A DNA stretch of 6,042 bases, from contig JAVZHJ010000038.1 of the NCBI GenBank assembly GCA_038998365.1, positions 1 to 6,042 on the forward strand, given 5' to 3'. Positions 5,527-6,042 of this stretch are shown one piece after another (position 1 is the first letter of the stretch; each line of letters starts with the position of its first letter). Made by a program: the position numbers and the translations under genes. The notes beneath the pieces were generated by a model. It had not been told where the DNA came from and did not search any database. It saw nothing but the letters and a program-made list of their open reading frames with translations. The DNA comes from JAVZGQ01 sp038998365 (GTDB lineage: Archaea > Aenigmatarchaeota > Aenigmatarchaeia > CG10238-14 > SCSR01).

Positions 5527-5862
5527 ATGACAGAAGTTTGTCCAACTTGTGGAGCTAATGCATCTTTAGGAATTTGCTCAAAGTGTGGTTTGCCCGTAGA
5601 CCTTTGTACTTGCAAAATAATAGAGAGGGAAGAAGAGAAGATAAGGATATACATTGAAAAGAGGAAATTTGGCAAGCCGATAACAATAATAGAAGGAATA
5701 AAAGAAAATGCCAAAGAGGTTGTTTCTCAGCTTAAGCAAAAGCTTGCTTGCGGTGGCACTTTCAAAAACAATCACATTGAGCTGCAAGGCGATCACAGAA
5801 TCAAGCTGAAGGATTTGCTCGTGAAGCTGGGCTACCAAGCTGAACAGATAGAGATAAGTTAA
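5527..5862 (+). CDS. Translation initiation factor aIF1 (SUI1/eIF1)
   Basis: aIF1 binds the 30S platform near the P site and checks start-codon pairing during initiation. The SUI1 fold is clear: KIRIYIEKRKFGKPITIIEG (38-57), LKQKLACGGTF (69-79) and NHIELQGDHRIKLKDLLVKL (82-101), carrying the hallmark ACGGT and ELQGDHR. At 111 residues it is about 9-12 longer than common archaeal aIF1 because of the N-terminus. Where homologues begin CPxCGLPxELCVC, this one has an added pair: C5-P-T-C8 precedes C17-S-K-C20-GLPVDLC27-T-C29. That gives six cysteines able to form a zinc-ribbon-like site (inference). It follows uL29 by 2 nt, the usual archaeal neighbour. AGAGGG about 12 nt upstream is a weak ribosome site, so coupling to uL29 is likely. 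It appears to end this transcription unit. Confidence 0.95.
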   Translation: MTEVCPTCGANASLGICSKCGLPVDLCTCKIIEREEEKIRIYIEKRKFGKPITIIEGIKENAKEVVSQLKQKLACGGTFKNNHIELQGDHRIKLKDLLVKLGYQAEQIEIS

Positions 5863-5863
5863 A

Positions 5864-5876
5864 ATTTAAATTTTTT
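5864..5876 (+). promoter_or_regulatory. TATA-like box of the gene after eIF1
   Basis: The sequence TTTAAATT at 5865-5872 lies 22-29 nt before ATG 5894 and just after the eIF1 stop. This is the leaderless spacing also seen before the 2922 and 801 frames. The T6 run at 5871-5876 might also help release the upstream transcript. Confidence 0.45.
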
Positions 5877-5893
5877 ACCTGTTATAGATAAGT

Positions 5894-6042
5894 ATGGGTT
5901 ATTTAGAAGTAAATAAAATAGGCGTGCCTATTCTTCCTTTAGAATTCATAATACTTCGAAGTCAAGAGGGAAGGGACTACCTACTTCCAGTTGATGATAA
6001 AGATATTTCTCAGTTGTTATGTGTTTTGGAAGAAAAACAACC
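5894..6042 (+). CDS. Unidentified protein, N-terminus only (possible DUF151-like)
   Basis: ATG 5894 opens a frame that runs off the right edge after 49 complete codons. An in-frame TAG at 5885-5887 excludes any earlier start. There is no Shine-Dalgarno site; a TATA-like box sits about 25 nt upstream, so the mRNA is probably leaderless. The visible part begins MGYLEVNKIGVPILPLEF, continues with an II-L-R strand, then EGRDYLLPVDDKD (25-37) and a helix ISQLLCVLEEK. The order of a strand with I-L, an acidic turn, x-x-L-P-V and then a helix loosely resembles the N-terminus of the DUF151 bifunctional-nuclease family. However, its LPIWIG motif is not intact, so this is a weak resemblance only. It is not Rpp29 or uS17, the usual genes here in many archaea. 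Confidence 0.65.
   Translation, partial: MGYLEVNKIGVPILPLEFIILRSQEGRDYLLPVDDKDISQLLCVLEEKQ

Noticed and set aside
1..6042. tRNA or rRNA genes, CRISPR array, insertion sequence, nucleotide direct repeats
   Set aside because: I saw no cloverleaf-like segment, no regularly spaced repeats, no transposase and no terminal inverted repeats. Nearly all bases are taken up by the genes listed.

Overview
The window is a stretch of archaeal chromosome carrying most of the S10 ribosomal-protein operon. Evidence for an archaeon: uL2, uL3, uL4, uL22, uS3 and uS19 are of the archaeal/eukaryotic type. The order uL3-uL4-uL23-uL2-uS19-uL22-uS3-uL29-eIF1 is the archaeal one, with no uS10 at the front. Promoters look like BRE/TATA boxes, and the ribosome-binding sites match the archaeal 16S tail. 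The DNA is A+T-rich and most ribosomal proteins are short and lysine-rich. This would suit a small-genome archaeon, possibly of the DPANN type, but that placement is inference. A run of ten N at 5336-5345 points to a draft, single-cell or metagenome assembly.

Layout. Positions 1-801 (minus strand) hold the 5' 267 codons of a large, helix-rich, HEAT-like repeat protein that runs off the left edge. It is divergent from the operon and shares an A+T-rich intergenic promoter region (about 802-885) with uL3. Positions 886-2889 (plus) carry uL3, uL4 and uL23, tightly packed with a 4-nt overlap or 1-nt gap. Positions 2890-3225 break the operon: a promoter-like box overlaps the uL23 stop, followed by a 72-codon reading frame interrupted by an in-frame TAA (2922-3140), then a new promoter and leader for uL2. 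Positions 3226-5862 carry uL2, uS19, uL22, uS3, uL29 and eIF1 (SUI1) with overlaps or gaps of a few tens of bases at most. After eIF1, where many archaea have the RNase P protein Rpp29 and uS17, there is instead an independent TATA-like box and the start of an unrelated leaderless gene (5894 onward, cut by the window edge).

How it works together. The eight ribosomal proteins build the peptidyl-transferase surroundings and exit tunnel of the large subunit (uL2, uL3, uL4, uL22, uL23, uL29) and the head of the small subunit (uS3, uS19). eIF1 monitors start-codon selection. Stop-start overlaps (uL3/uL4, uL22/uS3) suggest translational coupling. The ribosomal genes mostly have Shine-Dalgarno-like leaders, while the three non-ribosomal frames look leaderless with a TATA-like box about 25 nt before the ATG. 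No clear new system is visible. The points most worth a second look are the broken frame inside the operon, the duplicated alpha-solenoid protein, the extra cysteine pair of eIF1, and the unrelated gene that follows eIF1.
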